64,000 bases of DNA from Hyperoodon ampullatus (taxonomy: Eukaryota; Chordata; Mammalia; Artiodactyla; Ziphiidae), in contig OX457061.1 of the NCBI GenBank assembly GCA_949752795.1, forward strand, positions 46,346,338 to 46,410,337, in the 5' to 3' direction. Below are positions 43,347 to 54,742 of the stretch, piece after piece. Both the position numbers and the translations under genes were made by a program. Numbering within the stretch: the first letter of the stretch is position 1; each line of letters starts with the position of its first letter. The notes beneath the pieces were generated by a model. It saw only the letters and a program-made list of their open reading frames with translations, searched no databases and had not been told where the DNA came from.

Positions 43347-44781
43347 AGGATCATAGCAGACAAGGATGAGGCCACCTCCTCAGGAACCGTAATGTACCCT
43401 CAGGAACCCTGGCCCAGTCCAGACCCCCTGCTGAGCTCTGCCCACCCACCCAGTATACAGTGCGGGGGAGGTCCCAGGGCTCCCTGGGCATATCCTTCTA
43501 CAGCTTTTCCCTCTGTACACCCTCCCCCGGGGCGGTTTCAGCTTCCTGGGCTTTCAACCACCTCTGCATGCTGTTGGCCGCAAATCTGTCTGGCCTGGAC
43601 CTCTGTCCTAGACTCCAGGCCTGTTCATGTGATTGTCCATTGTACATCGCCGCTGCGATGTCCCAGAGGCTCCACTGTCCACGAACATCATCGCCCCACA
43701 AGCCTGCCACACACACCCTGCCCCCCGCCACATGGTACCACCAGCCACCCAAGCCTACAAGTTAGAAACCAGCATGTTGCTCTTGCTTCCTTCCTGCCTG
43801 TCAACCCCTCACATCCAGTCTCACAGCTTGTCGATTCTACGCCCAATGTAACCATGAGTCTTTAATTATCATGATCGTTTTCCAAGTTAGGACAGTGTCC
43901 ATCTGTCTAGAGTATTGCAGCTTCCAAAGACTTTCTTCTCTTCTGTGTTCTCACTTAGCTCTGGCCGGCTCAAGGTCTGATGAATGAAGAAATGAGACCA
44001 AGTAGGAGATCCGATGTACCAAGGTCATGTTCTGGCCTTGCTCGCTCTAGACTCATTTCTTGCCTTTCCCCCATTCTCCTTTAAATGAGAATGTACTCCA
44101 GCATACCCACCTTCTTATATTTCCTCAAATATAAACTTTCTTTCCCTTCTAGATCTTTACAAACTCATTTCTCTACTTGGAATTACCTTCCCTTGTTTCT
44201 TCTTTTTCCTACCTAATTTCTACTTATCCCTCAGGGCTGAGCTGAGGTGTCACCTCCCCTGGGAAGTCTTCCCTGCCTTGTCCTTGCCTGGTACCCACAG
44301 TACCCTGTGCGCCCCCATCTGGGCCTTTAGCATTCTGTGCTGCCGTTGGCTGACCTTCAGCTTGGCTTCCCCCTTAGACTGACTGTTCGCCCCAGGAGCC
44401 GGTAATGCTGTCTAGCTTATTATGCCCTGTTGTATCCCCAGTGTCCAGCACACAGTAGGTGTTCAATAAATAATTGTTGGCTGGAGGAATAAATGAACAA
44501 ATAAGGTCACCTAGTCAGTCGGGGGCAGAACAAGGAAAAGAGCCCAGAGTTTCTACCTGAACCCCGAACCCCCAACCAGTGGGCTTTCTGCTTGGAACCA
44601 TGTGCCTTCTTTTGATTTATACTTGCACTCACTATGTTATGGGCAAACGTTGGAGGACTCTTCCCAGGCCAAGTGTGAGTGAAGGAAGAAGCAGGTCAAG
44701 TCCTGCTCCTTTCAGACTCATATGCACCACAGATGGGGCCCACCCAAGCCAACCCAGGGGAAGGTGGGGGGGTGGATTTAC
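43345..44781 (-). other. SPINK4: SPINK4 intron 3
   Basis: Holds an L2-like stretch at about 44150-44490. The plus strand has a long open stretch at 43308-43865 without gene features. Confidence 0.65.
44150..44490. repeat. L2 LINE remnant
   Basis: Contains GCTGAGCTGAGGTGTCACCT, GGGAAGTCTTCCCTG and the end GGTGTTCAATAAATAATTG. Confidence 0.7.
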
Positions 44782-44894
44782 ATGCGAGCCAAGCAGAGCT
44801 TGCATTCACTGTCATACATGACCCCGTCAGTGCCACAGACTGGGTCATATATCTAGGGGCAGACTGGAGATTCTGCCATGTGCTCACAGATGGG
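44782..44894 (-). pseudogene. SPINK4: SPINK4 exon 3 (Kazal core) with premature TAG
   Basis: The acceptor is CCACAG and the donor GTAAAT. It reads PICEHMAESPVCP, TAG, IYDPVCGTDG and on to LCLAR plus AT. It aligns with human SPINK4 with no gap, the stop replacing a Gln there. The intron with exon 2 is phase 0. Confidence 0.93.
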
Positions 44895-45733
44895 CTGTGG
44901 AAGAGAGGAAGAGGGAGGCGCTCAGGGATTCGGAGGCAGAGAGGAGGGACGTGGGGGCTCTGCTTGCAGCCAGGCGGGGATCTCCACAGAGGAGCCAGAT
45001 TCAAGAAGGCCCCAGTGTGGATCCAAAGAGCATGAAACCAACCACTCAGGGCCCTTTGGCACGTTTGCTTATGTGTGTGTACACGACCGTGGACCATGGG
45101 TGTGTACATAAGTGTGTACCTATATCTGCTGAGCCCAAGTATGCGGGCATCCAGGTGAGTGCCTGTCTTTATGGGCTCACACACTCCTCACGGGGTCTAA
45201 TAGAACCCTGCTGCTGGTCCTATTGAGGACCCCGGGAGACGGAACCACCCATCATTCCTAGGAGGCCCCGCCTCCCTGGGGGCTCCTGAACTCACCCTGG
45301 CCCGCATGACCTATCAGGCCCCTAGTATGAGAAGGCTGGAGAAGTAGGACTTAATTGAAGCTCAGCCTGAAAGGGTTTCAAGCCAGCCCTGAGGTCAGGG
45401 TGAGGACTAGGGTTGGGGTCTGGGGTAGGGATAGGGTGAGGGGGGCGGTGCCCTGCAGCAGTGAAGGCCCCAGGCCCGAGAGGCCTGAACTCTGCACTGA
45501 TTAGCCATGAATCTTTAGCGAAGTGGGTGGGCCTGCTCAGCCTGGAAGGGCTCACCTGGGGAGCATGCAGGCTCGGGAGGCCACCCTGGTCACTGCGGAG
45601 GCATTGAAGGTGTATGATCAGGAGTGTAAAGAAGAAGAAGCCTGGTTTCCCAGCATGGATGAGAGGGCTCCCCTCTGCAGAAGGAAGGCCGGGTCATCAG
45701 CCCTGAGTCCAGAACTGCAAGCAGCTGCCTTAC

Positions 45734-45774
45734 CATTCTTGAGAAAATGAACTTTGCTGCCGACACTGGCACTT
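45734..45774 (-). pseudogene. SPINK4: SPINK4 exon 2
   Basis: 41 nt completing Glu and encoding VPVSAAKFIFSRM (human VPVAAGKLPFSRM). The acceptor is CTTTCAG and the donor GTAAGG, both canonical. Confidence 0.92.
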
Positions 45775-47172
45775 CTGAAAGGCAAAGAAGCAAGAATTAG
45801 GTGATACTGGCTCTAGGCCCCAGGTCCAGGGGCCTGAGGACAGCTTCTTTGGGGCATCTGTCCAGCCACCACCCAATCTGGAATTCCTCAAGGAAAGGTT
45901 GTGAGTCACCAGACAGGCGCTCCCAGAAAGCTCATGTGACCTTGTATTATAAGAACTGAGACAGAAAGTCTAGAATTAGGGAGATGAAAGTCCAGCCTGT
46001 TAGTTATTAGTCAGATCCCATTGGGATTGTTATGTTCCATACAATGGCAATGAAAATAATTCAGTTACTGTGTACCAGGCCTTGACAACACGTGATCTTG
46101 ACTGCTATTCACAGCTTTCTCAAGCCTGTGTAACAGGCAGGAGAGGAAGCAGTGGTCTGCGACCCCCAGAGGCACTCATTTCCTCAGCTGCCAGGAGTAT
46201 TGGCTGCTCATGGCAGAGTCCTTTCCTGGGAATTACCCTCAGAGAATGGAGTTGGCTTGCCCAAGGTTGCATTCCCTACCCAGAAACAGCCCGCATCCAA
46301 CGTCAGGGTGATGTGGGTACAACGGTCTGAACTCCTCCTCTCTACTCAGAATGATGCTAATGGGCCATCCCAGCCCTACTACATCACAGTCAACATCCCT
46401 CATAGGTGTTACCCCGTGAGCACTCCCCAGAGTCTGCTTCCCGGGGAACTTGACCAACTTATGAAAGAGACTCACAGGTAAAGCAACACAGTTTGTTAAG
46501 GGCAGAGCTTGGATTTGCACATGGATCTGTCACTCCACACATGCAGTCATGCCCCATGGCCCCTCGAGGTCTGGACGAACTTCTTACAGGACACAAGCAA
46601 ATTGCGATGTGACTGGCGAGCGTGACAGGTGGATGAGGGAACGGGAGCTGTGTTTAAGACCACAGGTGTCAGGAAAGGTATCCACGTAAATTGAAGAAGG
46701 GCAGGCTGCTTCCTGAAGTCTCTGAAGGGCTGTCATGGGGCCGTGGGAGAGATGAGCTCTTCTCAGCCTCACAGGGCACAGCTCATCTGCGTGAGGAGGC
46801 TGCAGAGAAGCAGGTGTGGGTTCCAGAATTTTCTCTCAGTGGGAGCTATGCCTTAATGAAGGAGGCTGTCTCCAGAAGTGGAGAGCTCTCTATCCCTAGA
46901 GGTGGGCAAGGCGCTGTGGTTTTAGCTTTTCCTGGAGATGATATGACAAGAGATTTCCAAGGCAGAGAGGAAGAAGGGAACCAAAACTGACCTCTGATGC
47001 ACTGTTGAAGTGTCAACATGCAAATCTAGCTTTGTCACCACACTGCTCAAAACCCTTCCATGTCATAATCACCCAAACTGGATATTATCCAAATGTCCAT
47101 CAACAGGCGAATGGATAAACTGTGATACACACATACAGTGCAATACAACTCAACAATAAAAACAAGCCAATA

Positions 47173-47474
47173 GGGCTTCCCTGGTGGTGCAGTGGTTAAG
47201 AATCAGCCTGCCAGTGCAGGGGACACGGGTTCGAGCCCTGGTCCAGGAAGATCCCACATGCCGCGGAGCATCTAAGCCCGTGCGCCACAACTACTGAGCC
47301 TGTGCTCTAGAGCCTGCGAGCCACAACTACTGAAGCCCGCATGCCTAGAGCCCGTGCTCCACAACAAGAGAAGCCACCACAGCGAGAAGCCTGTGCACCA
47401 CAACAGAGTAGCCCCTGCTCGCTGCAACTAGAGAAAGCCTGCGTGCAGCAACAAAGACCCAACTAAGCCAAATA

Positions 47475-47505
<31 letters not shown>

Positions 47506-47519
47506 ATTCATTTAAAAAA
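47173..47519 (+). mobile_element. long CHR-type SINE
   Basis: Starts GGGCTTCCCTGGTGGTGCAG and ends in an (AAAT)n tail. Confidence 0.93.
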
Positions 47520-47811
47520 ACCCAACAATCCAATAACTGATAACATGCAACACCATGGCTGAATCTCAAAAACACGCCTAAGAAGCCAGACACAAAAGAA
47601 TCCACACTGTATGGTTTCATCTGTGTGACATTCTAGAGCAGGCAAACTAATGTATGGTGGAAAAAAGAGCTGTGGTTACCTCTGGGGCAGGGGTGGGGTA
47701 GGGGCAGGGATTGACTGTCATGAGGGAAATTTCTGGAGTGATGGAACTCTTCTGTATCTTGGTCAGGGTCTGGATTACACAGGTATATGCCTCATCAAAA
47801 CTCATTGAATA

Positions 47812-48028
47812 GGGCTTCCCTGGTGGCGCAGTGGTTGAGAGTCCACCTGCCGATGCAGGGGACACGGGTTCATGCCCCGGTCCGGGAAGATCCCACATGC
47901 TGCGGAGTGGCTGGGCCCGTGAGCCATGGCTGCTGAGCCTGCGCGTCCGGAGCCTGTGCTCCACAACGGGAGAGACCACAACAGTGAGAGGCCCGCGTAC
48001 CGCAAAAAAACCCAAAAAAACCCCAAAA
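47812..48028 (+). mobile_element. CHR-type SINE
   Basis: CATTGAATAG on both sides is the target duplication. The A-tail is interrupted by C-runs. Confidence 0.94.
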
Positions 48029-48435
48029 CATTGAATAGGATTCATTGAGTGATAAGACTTGTGCCTTTCATGGTGCATAATTGTTAACGGGGGGGAAAAA
48101 GCATTAAAAAAAATATAAAGCCCTTCCAAGGTTCCCTATCGTGACCACTAAGCCTCTTCATGTTACGATTAGGGCACCGCATGAGCTGATCCCAAACTTC
48201 CCCTGGGCTCACTTCCTCGTACACCTCCCCATGCCCCTACGCCCCCGCCATTCCTCTCTGCTCACTCTTCTGGAACAAGCTCTGTGTTGGCTTGTGCTGG
48301 TCCCTCTGCCTGAAATGTCCTTTTGCTCCTTCTCCTCCTATTGATTCAGACCCTCCTTTCAAGACACAGACCACCTCCCAGTGAAGTATTCCCTGATATC
48401 CCCCAGGGCTTCCTGAGCAGGCCTGGACTTAGGCT

Positions 48436-48800
48436 TCTGTTTTAGTCCGTTTGGGCTGCTATAACAAAAATAGCATAAACTGGGTGGCTTATCAACAACA
48501 AACATTTATTACTCATAGTTTTGGAGACTGGAAGTCTAAGGTCATGGTGCCGGCAAACTTGGTGTCTGGCAAGAACCCTCTTCCTGGTTAGTAGTCGGTG
48601 CCTTCTCACTGTGTCCTCACGTGGTGAAGGGGCGAAGGAACTCTCTGGGGCCTCGTTTATAAGGCACCAATCCCATTCATGTGGACTCTGGCTTCATGAC
48701 CTAATCACCCCCCAAAGGTCCCACCACCCAATACCATCACCTTGGGAGTTAGAATCTCAACATATGAATTTGAGGGGCCACAAACAGCTAGACCCTAGTA
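48436..48800 (-). mobile_element. MaLR (MLT1/MST-type) LTR
   Basis: Contains TAGTCCGTTTGGGCTGCTAT, CTGTGTCCTCACGTGGTGAA, CATGACCTAATCACC and TCTCAACATATGAATTT in the order of a reversed MaLR LTR. Confidence 0.85.
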
Positions 48801-49379
48801 GCTTCTTTCACACCACCATGTGCTCACCCACTCACCGGGTCACTCCTACCTTCCGATGGACCTGAGCGCCTTGGGGTTCCTTTGTCTCTGCCTCCAAGTG
48901 GCAATGCCCTTCACACAGTGAGTGTCTAGGATTTGACTACTAATGTGCATTGTGGGGGAGAAGTTCAGAACCCTGTGGTGTCAGAGTTTCTTCCTGGATG
49001 ATGTGGGAAGTTGCATTTACCCCCAGACTGCCCTTGACCTTGGCCCAGTGTGCCGCTTCCTCACACAGCCCAGGCAGGAATCTGCAATGGGCAAAAGGAC
49101 TCTCTTTAGGGCAACCTCTTCAGTGTTCCCAACAAGAGAGCTGCTGAGGGAATGGATGCCAGGCTGGGAGTAAGCAGGCTGTGCCAGGCCAGAGTCTGCA
49201 GACCCATTCTCTATTGTGTCAGCCCCTAGTCTATGACCCCAGCTGGGGAAATGGGTTTGAGACTGGCCATGAGGCCAGTGTCCCTGGGGTCCTGCTGGGC
49301 CTTGCTCTGTAACATCATGACTTTGTCCAGGTGTGTCCTAAGTAGTCACCCTGCTTCCCCTTTTAGTCTGTTCTCAATT

Positions 49380-49960
49380 TAGCAACCAGAGCAAACCTTT
49401 TAACACATAACTCTGCTCATTACCCTTCAGTGTCTCCCATTTCACTCAAAGGAAAAGCCATGTCCTCACATTGACCTCCAAGGCCTTACCCAATATAGTT
49501 CCCAGTTGCCTGTAACATCTCTTCTCCTATCTCTCTGCACCCTGCCCCTCACTCTCTTCTAGCCCCGCTGGCCTCCTTGCCATACCTCAAATGCTCCAGA
49601 CATGCTCCTACCTCAGGGCCTTTGCACTGCCTGTTCCCTCTGCCTGGAACCCACTTCTCTTAGATACACCCATGGCTCACTCCTCTGCCTCCTTCAAGCT
49701 TTGCTCAAACATCAGCCTCTCAGAGAGAACTCCTCCGATTTAACATTGCAACCCCCTCTCAATCCCCATCACCCCAGTATTTTTTTCCTTAGCCTTTATC
49801 ACCTTCTAACATACTGTTTAACATACATTGCACCTATCTTGTTTATTGTCGGTTCCCCTCCCTCAGACCCCACTGGATTTAAAGACCTATCAGGACAGTT
49901 CTTTTTCTGGTGTGCTCACTGATAAGTTCTAAGGGCTCAGAACAATGCCTGATACCCAGC
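49380..49960. repeat. L2 LINE remnant
   Basis: Contains GACCTCCAAGGCCTTACCCA, CTCAGGGCCTTTGCACTGCC and TCAGAACAATGCCTGATACC. Confidence 0.75.
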
Positions 49961-50479
49961 AGGTGCGAGACTGCAGAGGCGCCCTAGGCCCTGAGCAGGC
50001 CCCACTCCTGCGGGCATGTGTGTAGCCAAGGGTGAGGGCTCCCTTGTGCTCACAAGGCTGCTTTCAGCCCCACAACCACAGCTTGTCAGAGCAGATGGGA
50101 GCTCAGAGGACCCAGGCCAAGCTTTCTTCAGCACCCACCACCCTACAGCCACCAGACTTGCCTATCTCGCCAGAGATAAGACTTCTCCCTTCTGCCTCCC
50201 CGATCTCTAGCCCAGTAGTTGCTCAGTGCAGCTTTGAACTAGAACAACCTCCTAATTTATAGCTGGAGAAACAGAGACCCCAAGAGGGGAGGGGACTTTT
50301 GCAATTCTGGGACAGAGATAGGATTTGAACCCAGGTTTCTTTTCTCCTAGCCCAGGGTGCAGAAAGAAGGTATATGCAGAAAACCAAGGCGTTAGAGGGT
50401 GCTCCAGGCCCTGCCTCTGCCCCATGCAAGCTCACCTACCAATACCAAGCCACAGAGAATCCAGGCTCTGCCTACTCAC

Positions 50480-50540
50480 CCCTGTCCACAAGGAAGAGGG
50501 CGGCAGAGGCCAGGGTGACCACCCACAGGCAGACAGCCAT
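50480..50540 (-). pseudogene. SPINK4: SPINK4 exon 1 (signal peptide)
   Basis: ATG at 50540-50538, 20 codons of hydrophobic signal peptide (human [20 protein letters not shown]), then G and the donor GTGAGT. The exon itself is undamaged. Confidence 0.92.
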
Positions 50541-50645
50541 GCTGATCCTGGGCTGACATGGCCTGAGTGAGCTGGGGCCTGGGCCAGGGACAATGGGGCC
50601 TGTGTATAGTGCTGATCCCCACCCTTATCTTACCTGAGACCAGAT
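50541..50645 (-). promoter_or_regulatory. proximal promoter region of the SPINK4 relic
   Basis: On the minus strand a GATAAG motif (near 50624-50629) and a weak TATA-like CTATACA (near 50597-50603) lie within 90 nt of the ATG. GATA sites are usual in gut-expressed genes. Function is inferred only. A pair of CHR SINEs in opposite orientation begins about 320 nt upstream of the ATG. Confidence 0.35.
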
Positions 50646-50860
50646 GGAGAGGCCGGAGGTGTCACCTATCTGCACCTTGGCGTCTAGATAGGGTTTGTTC
50701 TCTGTAGAGACGCTGAGCTTATGGTGGCCTGGGGTGGGGGCTGGGGCTATGGCCAGCAGATTTTGGAAGTGAGAAAAAGTTTGGACAACTTGCAAAGCTG
50801 ACTCCAGCCCGAGGGCTGAAGCAAGAGGCAGAGGGAAACTGAAGTAGAAAGAGGAAGACA

Positions 50861-51160
50861 GGGGCTTCCCTGGTGGCGCAGTGGTTATGAATCCGCCTGC
50901 CAACACAGGGAACACGGGTTCGAGCCCGGGTCCGGGAAGATCCCCCATGCGGCGGAGCAACTAAGCCCGTGAGCCACAACTACTGAAGCCTGCATGCCTA
51001 GAGCCCGTGCTCTGCAACAAGAGAACACACCACAACGAGAAGCCTGCGCACCGCAACAAAGAGTAGCCCCTGCTCACCACAACTAGAGAAAGCCCGCGCA
51101 CAGCAGCGAAGACCCAACGCAGCCAAAAATAATTAATTAATTAATTAATTTAAAAAAAGA
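50861..51160 (+). mobile_element. long CHR-type SINE
   Basis: Starts GGGGCTTCCCTGGTGGCGCA and ends in an AATTAATTAATT-rich tail. It lies about 320 nt upstream of the SPINK4 ATG. Confidence 0.92.
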
Positions 51161-51251
51161 ATTTAAAAAAGAAAAATCAGTATCTAAAACTTCCCCTTAC
51201 TTATACAGGTATATGACTAAGATATTTGGTTATCTGTTTTCAAATAATTTC

Positions 51252-51570
51252 TTTTTTTAAAAAATTAATTAATTTATTTTTGGCTGCGTTTGCTGCGCAC
51301 AGGCCCTCTCCAGTTGTGGCGGGCGGGAGCCACTCTTTGCTGCCGTGCGTGGGCCTCTCACTGCGGTGGCCTCTCCCCTTGCGGAGCATGGGCTCCAGGC
51401 GCGCAGGCCCAGGAGCTGTGGCTCGTGGGCTCCAGAGCGCAAGCCCAGCAGTTGTAGCGCACGGGCCCAGCCGCTCCGCAGCACGTGGGATCCTCCCAGA
51501 CCAGGGCCAGAACCCCTGTGTCCTGCATTGGCAGGCTGATTTCCAACCACTGCACTGCCAGGGAAGCCCC
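51252..51570 (-). mobile_element. long CHR-type SINE
   Basis: Opposite orientation to the copy 90 nt away. AAAGAATTTCT/AAATAATTTCT flank it as the target duplication. Confidence 0.92.
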
Positions 51571-52205
51571 AAAGAATTTCTGATTTATAAAGAGAACAAC
51601 AAAATTTTATTTACATATGCATTTCTCTAATTCATTTAGATCTGTGATTTTCAGCTCCATCTGGAGATAAATTTCCCTGGGGAGAACTTTAAACTACAGA
51701 TGCTGAGCCCTACTCTGAAATATTTGAATCAGTGTTTTGTTTTTTTAAAAAACCTTTTTACTTTGAATGATTTCAAGCCTACAAATAGGTTGTAAAAATA
51801 GTTAAATGAATCAATGGGAAGGATTCTTGTTCAAGAATAGCCCCTTTGGGGGCCACAGGCAGCCAGACAATCACCCTCACAGGCTGATAGAAGCCTGGGA
51901 TCTACAGCCAAACCCACCTGAGGTCCATAACTCAGTGTTGAGATCCTCCTGCCCCTTTTCAGGAATGCCTCTGAGGTGGAAGGACAGGTGGCAGATGTCC
52001 TTCCATTGCCCAGCTGGGCAGAGCAAATATTTAACCATGATTTCCTGTCCTAAGGTAAGAACACCATCTCATAAAGGAAGGGGAATTTTAAAGGTCATCT
52101 AGGTTCTCTCTCCTTCTCCACTCAGACCTTCCTACAGCAGCCCCACCAAGAAGTCATTCATCCTCCAGTGTTGGGGAGAAGTTTCATTGTTGGATGGGTT
52201 TTTCT
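51571..52205. other. gene-free stretch
   Basis: Old repeat-like scraps (CTCCATCTGGAGATAAATTT-type at about 51650-51730). No gene signal is seen. Confidence 0.5.
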
Positions 52206-52565
52206 TAAGGTTTGATTTTTAAAAATATTTTTAATGAGGTATATTTGATGTAGAATGTTATATAAGTTTCAGGTGTACAACATAGTGATTCACAATTTTT
52301 CAAGTCTATACTCCACTTATAATTATTATAAAATTTTGGCTATATTCTCTGTGCTGTACAATATATCCCTGTAGCTTACTTATTTTATCCACGGTAGTTT
52401 GTACCTCTTAATTCCCTACCCGTATCATGCCACTCCCTTCCTTCTCCCCACTGGTAACCACTAGTTTGTTCTCTATATCTGTGAGTCAGTTTCTGTTTTG
52501 TTATGCTCATTAGTTTGTTTTATTTTTTAGATTCCACATATAAGTGATATCACACAGTATTTGTC
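52206..52565 (-). mobile_element. L1 3' remnant
   Basis: Contains AATGAGGTATATTTGATGTA, TTCAGGTGTACAACATAGTG and the CACTGGTAACCACTAGTTTG block of old L1 3' regions. Confidence 0.8.
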
Positions 52566-52706
52566 TTCATTGTTGGATGGTTTTGAACAGAGCCCTTCCT
52601 CACACAAGAGGTCTGCTTCCCTGTCTAGCCTCCTGTACCTGCATGAACCCCAGATGAGCACCTCCAGGCTAAGCAGGTCCAGCCCCTTGCCTGCCCCCAC
52701 CCTTGC

Positions 52707-52821
52707 TTTTGTTTTTTTGGCTGCGCGGCATGGGGGATCCTAGTTCCCCAACCAGGATCGAACGAGTGCCCCCTGCAGTGGAAGCGTGGAGTCTCAACCA
52801 CTGGACCACAAGGGAAGTCCC
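52707..52821 (-). mobile_element. older CHR-type SINE
   Basis: Short subtype with CCTAGTTCCCCAACCAGGAT. ACCCTTGC on both sides is the target duplication. Confidence 0.88.
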
Positions 52822-53819
52822 CCGACCCTTGCATATGATGAAGCTCCTGGGTCTCTCAGCATTTCTCACCTGGTCCCCAGGTCTGTCTGCCAGTGTCCCA
52901 GGTTAGAGTGAGAAGGGGACAGAATGGAGCAAAGGAGCTTGTCACCTCCCTTGTTTTGGACCTTAGACCTCTATGATTGTGGCAGGAATGGCTGCTAATG
53001 GTTTTAGCTGTTCAAGGGAACAGAAAGCTTGAATTCTGCATCCTCCAAAGTCCAGAGTAAAATCAAGGGCAGCCTGTGGGCTGCCGAGCCCACCTACCAT
53101 TCCCCGCTGCCCAAGGTCTCTTTTCTCAGACAAACACCTCCTAGATTCACTCACAGTAACAAACTTCCTAATCTGTCCTCCCACCAAAGTGTGAGCCCGA
53201 CTCTTATATCCAACTGCTATTGGACAACATCCCTGTGGATGTTAATGTATCCAAATAAACCTCATTCATTAATTCGAAATTCACCCATTCATTCAACAAG
53301 AGTTTAATGAGCAACTAGGTGCCCAGCTCCATGCTGAGTGTTTGGCTACAGCAGGGAAGAAGTTACACACAGTTCCTGCCCTCAAGGAGCTTGTGGTTAA
53401 GTGAGTGATTGGTACTAAATGAGCAGCAGAACTGTATCATCACTGTTGGGATAAGTCCCATGAATGAGACACGCTCAGTGCTTTAGGAGGATCCGAGACT
53501 GACCTATCCATCTGGGAAATCAGAGAAGGCCACAGGGTGAGTGGGCGGGGCAGGCTGTAGCAGAGTGGAACAGTGTTGCAGGCAGAGGGAACAGAATGTA
53601 TAAAAGCCCTGAGGCAGGACGAAGCTTGGCACATCCAGGGAACAGAGAGGCCAGTGTAGCCAAGGTGACGTCAGTGAATAGAGAGGGGCATGAGATGAGC
53701 CTGGAAAGGTCAGGGGTGCCAAATCACTGGCCCCCACCTTCCAGCTGTGGAATCTGGGAGCCAAGCCTGCGGCCTTCTTTGCTTCTCCACTGAGTGTATA
53801 GGTTCTGCTTCCTCAATAG
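52822..53819. other. gene-free stretch
   Basis: Contains an ancient dispersed repeat at about 53280-53720 (CATTCATTCAACAAGAGTTT then GAGGCAGGACGAAGCTTGGC), similar to 54820-55230. No gene signal. Confidence 0.5.
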
Positions 53820-54470
53820 CTCTTGACGCTGTCCCTCTCCACCCAATGCCATACCCTGGGCCTGGCCACCCTCATCTCTGACCTAGATTATCTTTGCTAC
53901 CTCAATAGTCTCCTAGCTCATATCCCTGCCTCCTCACCTGCCACTCCAAACCACTGCACACAGCGGCCAGGACGAGCTTTCCTAACATGAAAATTGGACC
54001 AAGTCACCCCTGCCCAAAGTGCTGTAGTGGTGCCCCCTGCCAGCAGGACAAAGCCCAGGCTCCTCAGCTTGCTGTTCAAGGCCCTTCAGCCTCTGATTCC
54101 AACCTACATTTTCAGCCTCATCTTTGCCCAGCCCCACTCTGGACCTACACTTCTTCAGTTCTACTGAACCCTTTGCACGATGTATTCTCTCTGCCGGCAA
54201 TGCTGGGTCTCCCATCTCTGTCCCCCTCAGCCCCATCTTATAAAAACCAGCTCAAATATCCCCCTCTTTTGAAACCTTTCCTATTGCCCTCCACCAGCCT
54301 GGGCAAGGTCACTGCTGTCCTCCTGAATGCCCCCCTCCCACTGCCCCCTCCTTCCTCCACCAGGCTTTGCCCTGTGCTCTCATGGCCTTTGCTTGTCCAC
54401 CTTGCTCATAAAGCTCCCTGGGTGCCCAGTCCTGGGCCTGGCACACAGTAGATGCCCAGTAAATATTGAG
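53820..54470. repeat. L2 LINE remnant
   Basis: Contains AGGCTCCTCAGCTTGCTGTT, AAACCAGCTCAAATATCCCC and CACAGTAGATGCCCAGTAAA. Confidence 0.7.
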
Positions 54471-54742
54471 TAACAGTTCCAAAAGAGGGCAGAAGACAGT
54501 GGGTCCAAGGACAGAGATGGTCCCAGCTTTGGAAAAGAGGGAGCAGTGAAGTGAAGGCAATTGCTATCCCCACTGGTCCCTCCATGCTCCTGGGAGGTTG
54601 TGAGAACCCTAGAGAGCCCGCTGACACATGCCAGACCCCAGGTGGCACAGCCTGGGTCAGAGTGCCTGGTGTATCTCTGGCAAAGGGGCTGTCTCCCTCC
54701 AGCCTGAGCCAACCCCTCCCTCACTACCTTCCTGCTCTAGCT

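Larger units (their letters stand above)
47040..48118 (+). mobile_element. L1 3' remnant split by two SINEs
   Basis: L1 wording at 47080-47172 (AATGTCCATCAACAGGCGAA), 47520-47811 (AAGAAGCCAGACACAAAAGA) and 48029-48118 is interrupted by two CHR copies. Confidence 0.85.
45775..50479 (-). other. SPINK4: SPINK4 intron 1
   Basis: Holds an L1 3' remnant interrupted by two CHR SINEs (47040-48118), L2-like sequence at about 48120-48420, a MaLR LTR (48436-48800) and L2-like sequence at about 49380-49960. No further exons are seen. Confidence 0.75.
43301..50540 (-). pseudogene. SPINK4: SPINK4 (PEC-60) unitary pseudogene, Kazal inhibitor
   Basis: SPINK4/PEC-60 is a small secreted Kazal-type protein of gut goblet cells. 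Minus-strand exons are 50480-50540 (signal peptide MAVCLWVVTLASAALFLVDR), 45734-45774 (VPVSAAKFIFSRM), 44782-44894 (PICEHMAESPVCP, stop, then IYDPVCGTDGVMYDSECKLC and LARI) and 43301-43344/46 (ending QDIQIVNDGKC and TAA). Exons 1-3 have clean GT/AG sites in matching phase, and all six Kazal cysteines remain. Two lesions are visible. TAG at 44853-44855 replaces the codon two residues after the second Cys, the P1 reactive-site position. The only AG acceptor of exon 4 lies 2 nt inside the ancestral exon start, which shifts the frame. A poly(A) signal follows at 43221-43226. Position and orientation next to BAG1 match human SPINK4. The low decay suggests recent loss or, less likely, a polymorphism or sequence error. 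Confidence 0.93.

Noticed and set aside
43308..43865. 185-codon plus-strand open frame next to SPINK4 exon 4
   Set aside because: Low-complexity Pro/Ser/His-rich translation with no recognisable domain. It overlaps SPINK4 exon 4 on the other strand and lies mostly in its intron.
48436..48800. Possible host gene exon from a long, well-conserved stretch
   Set aside because: It matches the reversed MaLR LTR consensus as I know it, so it is a repeat.
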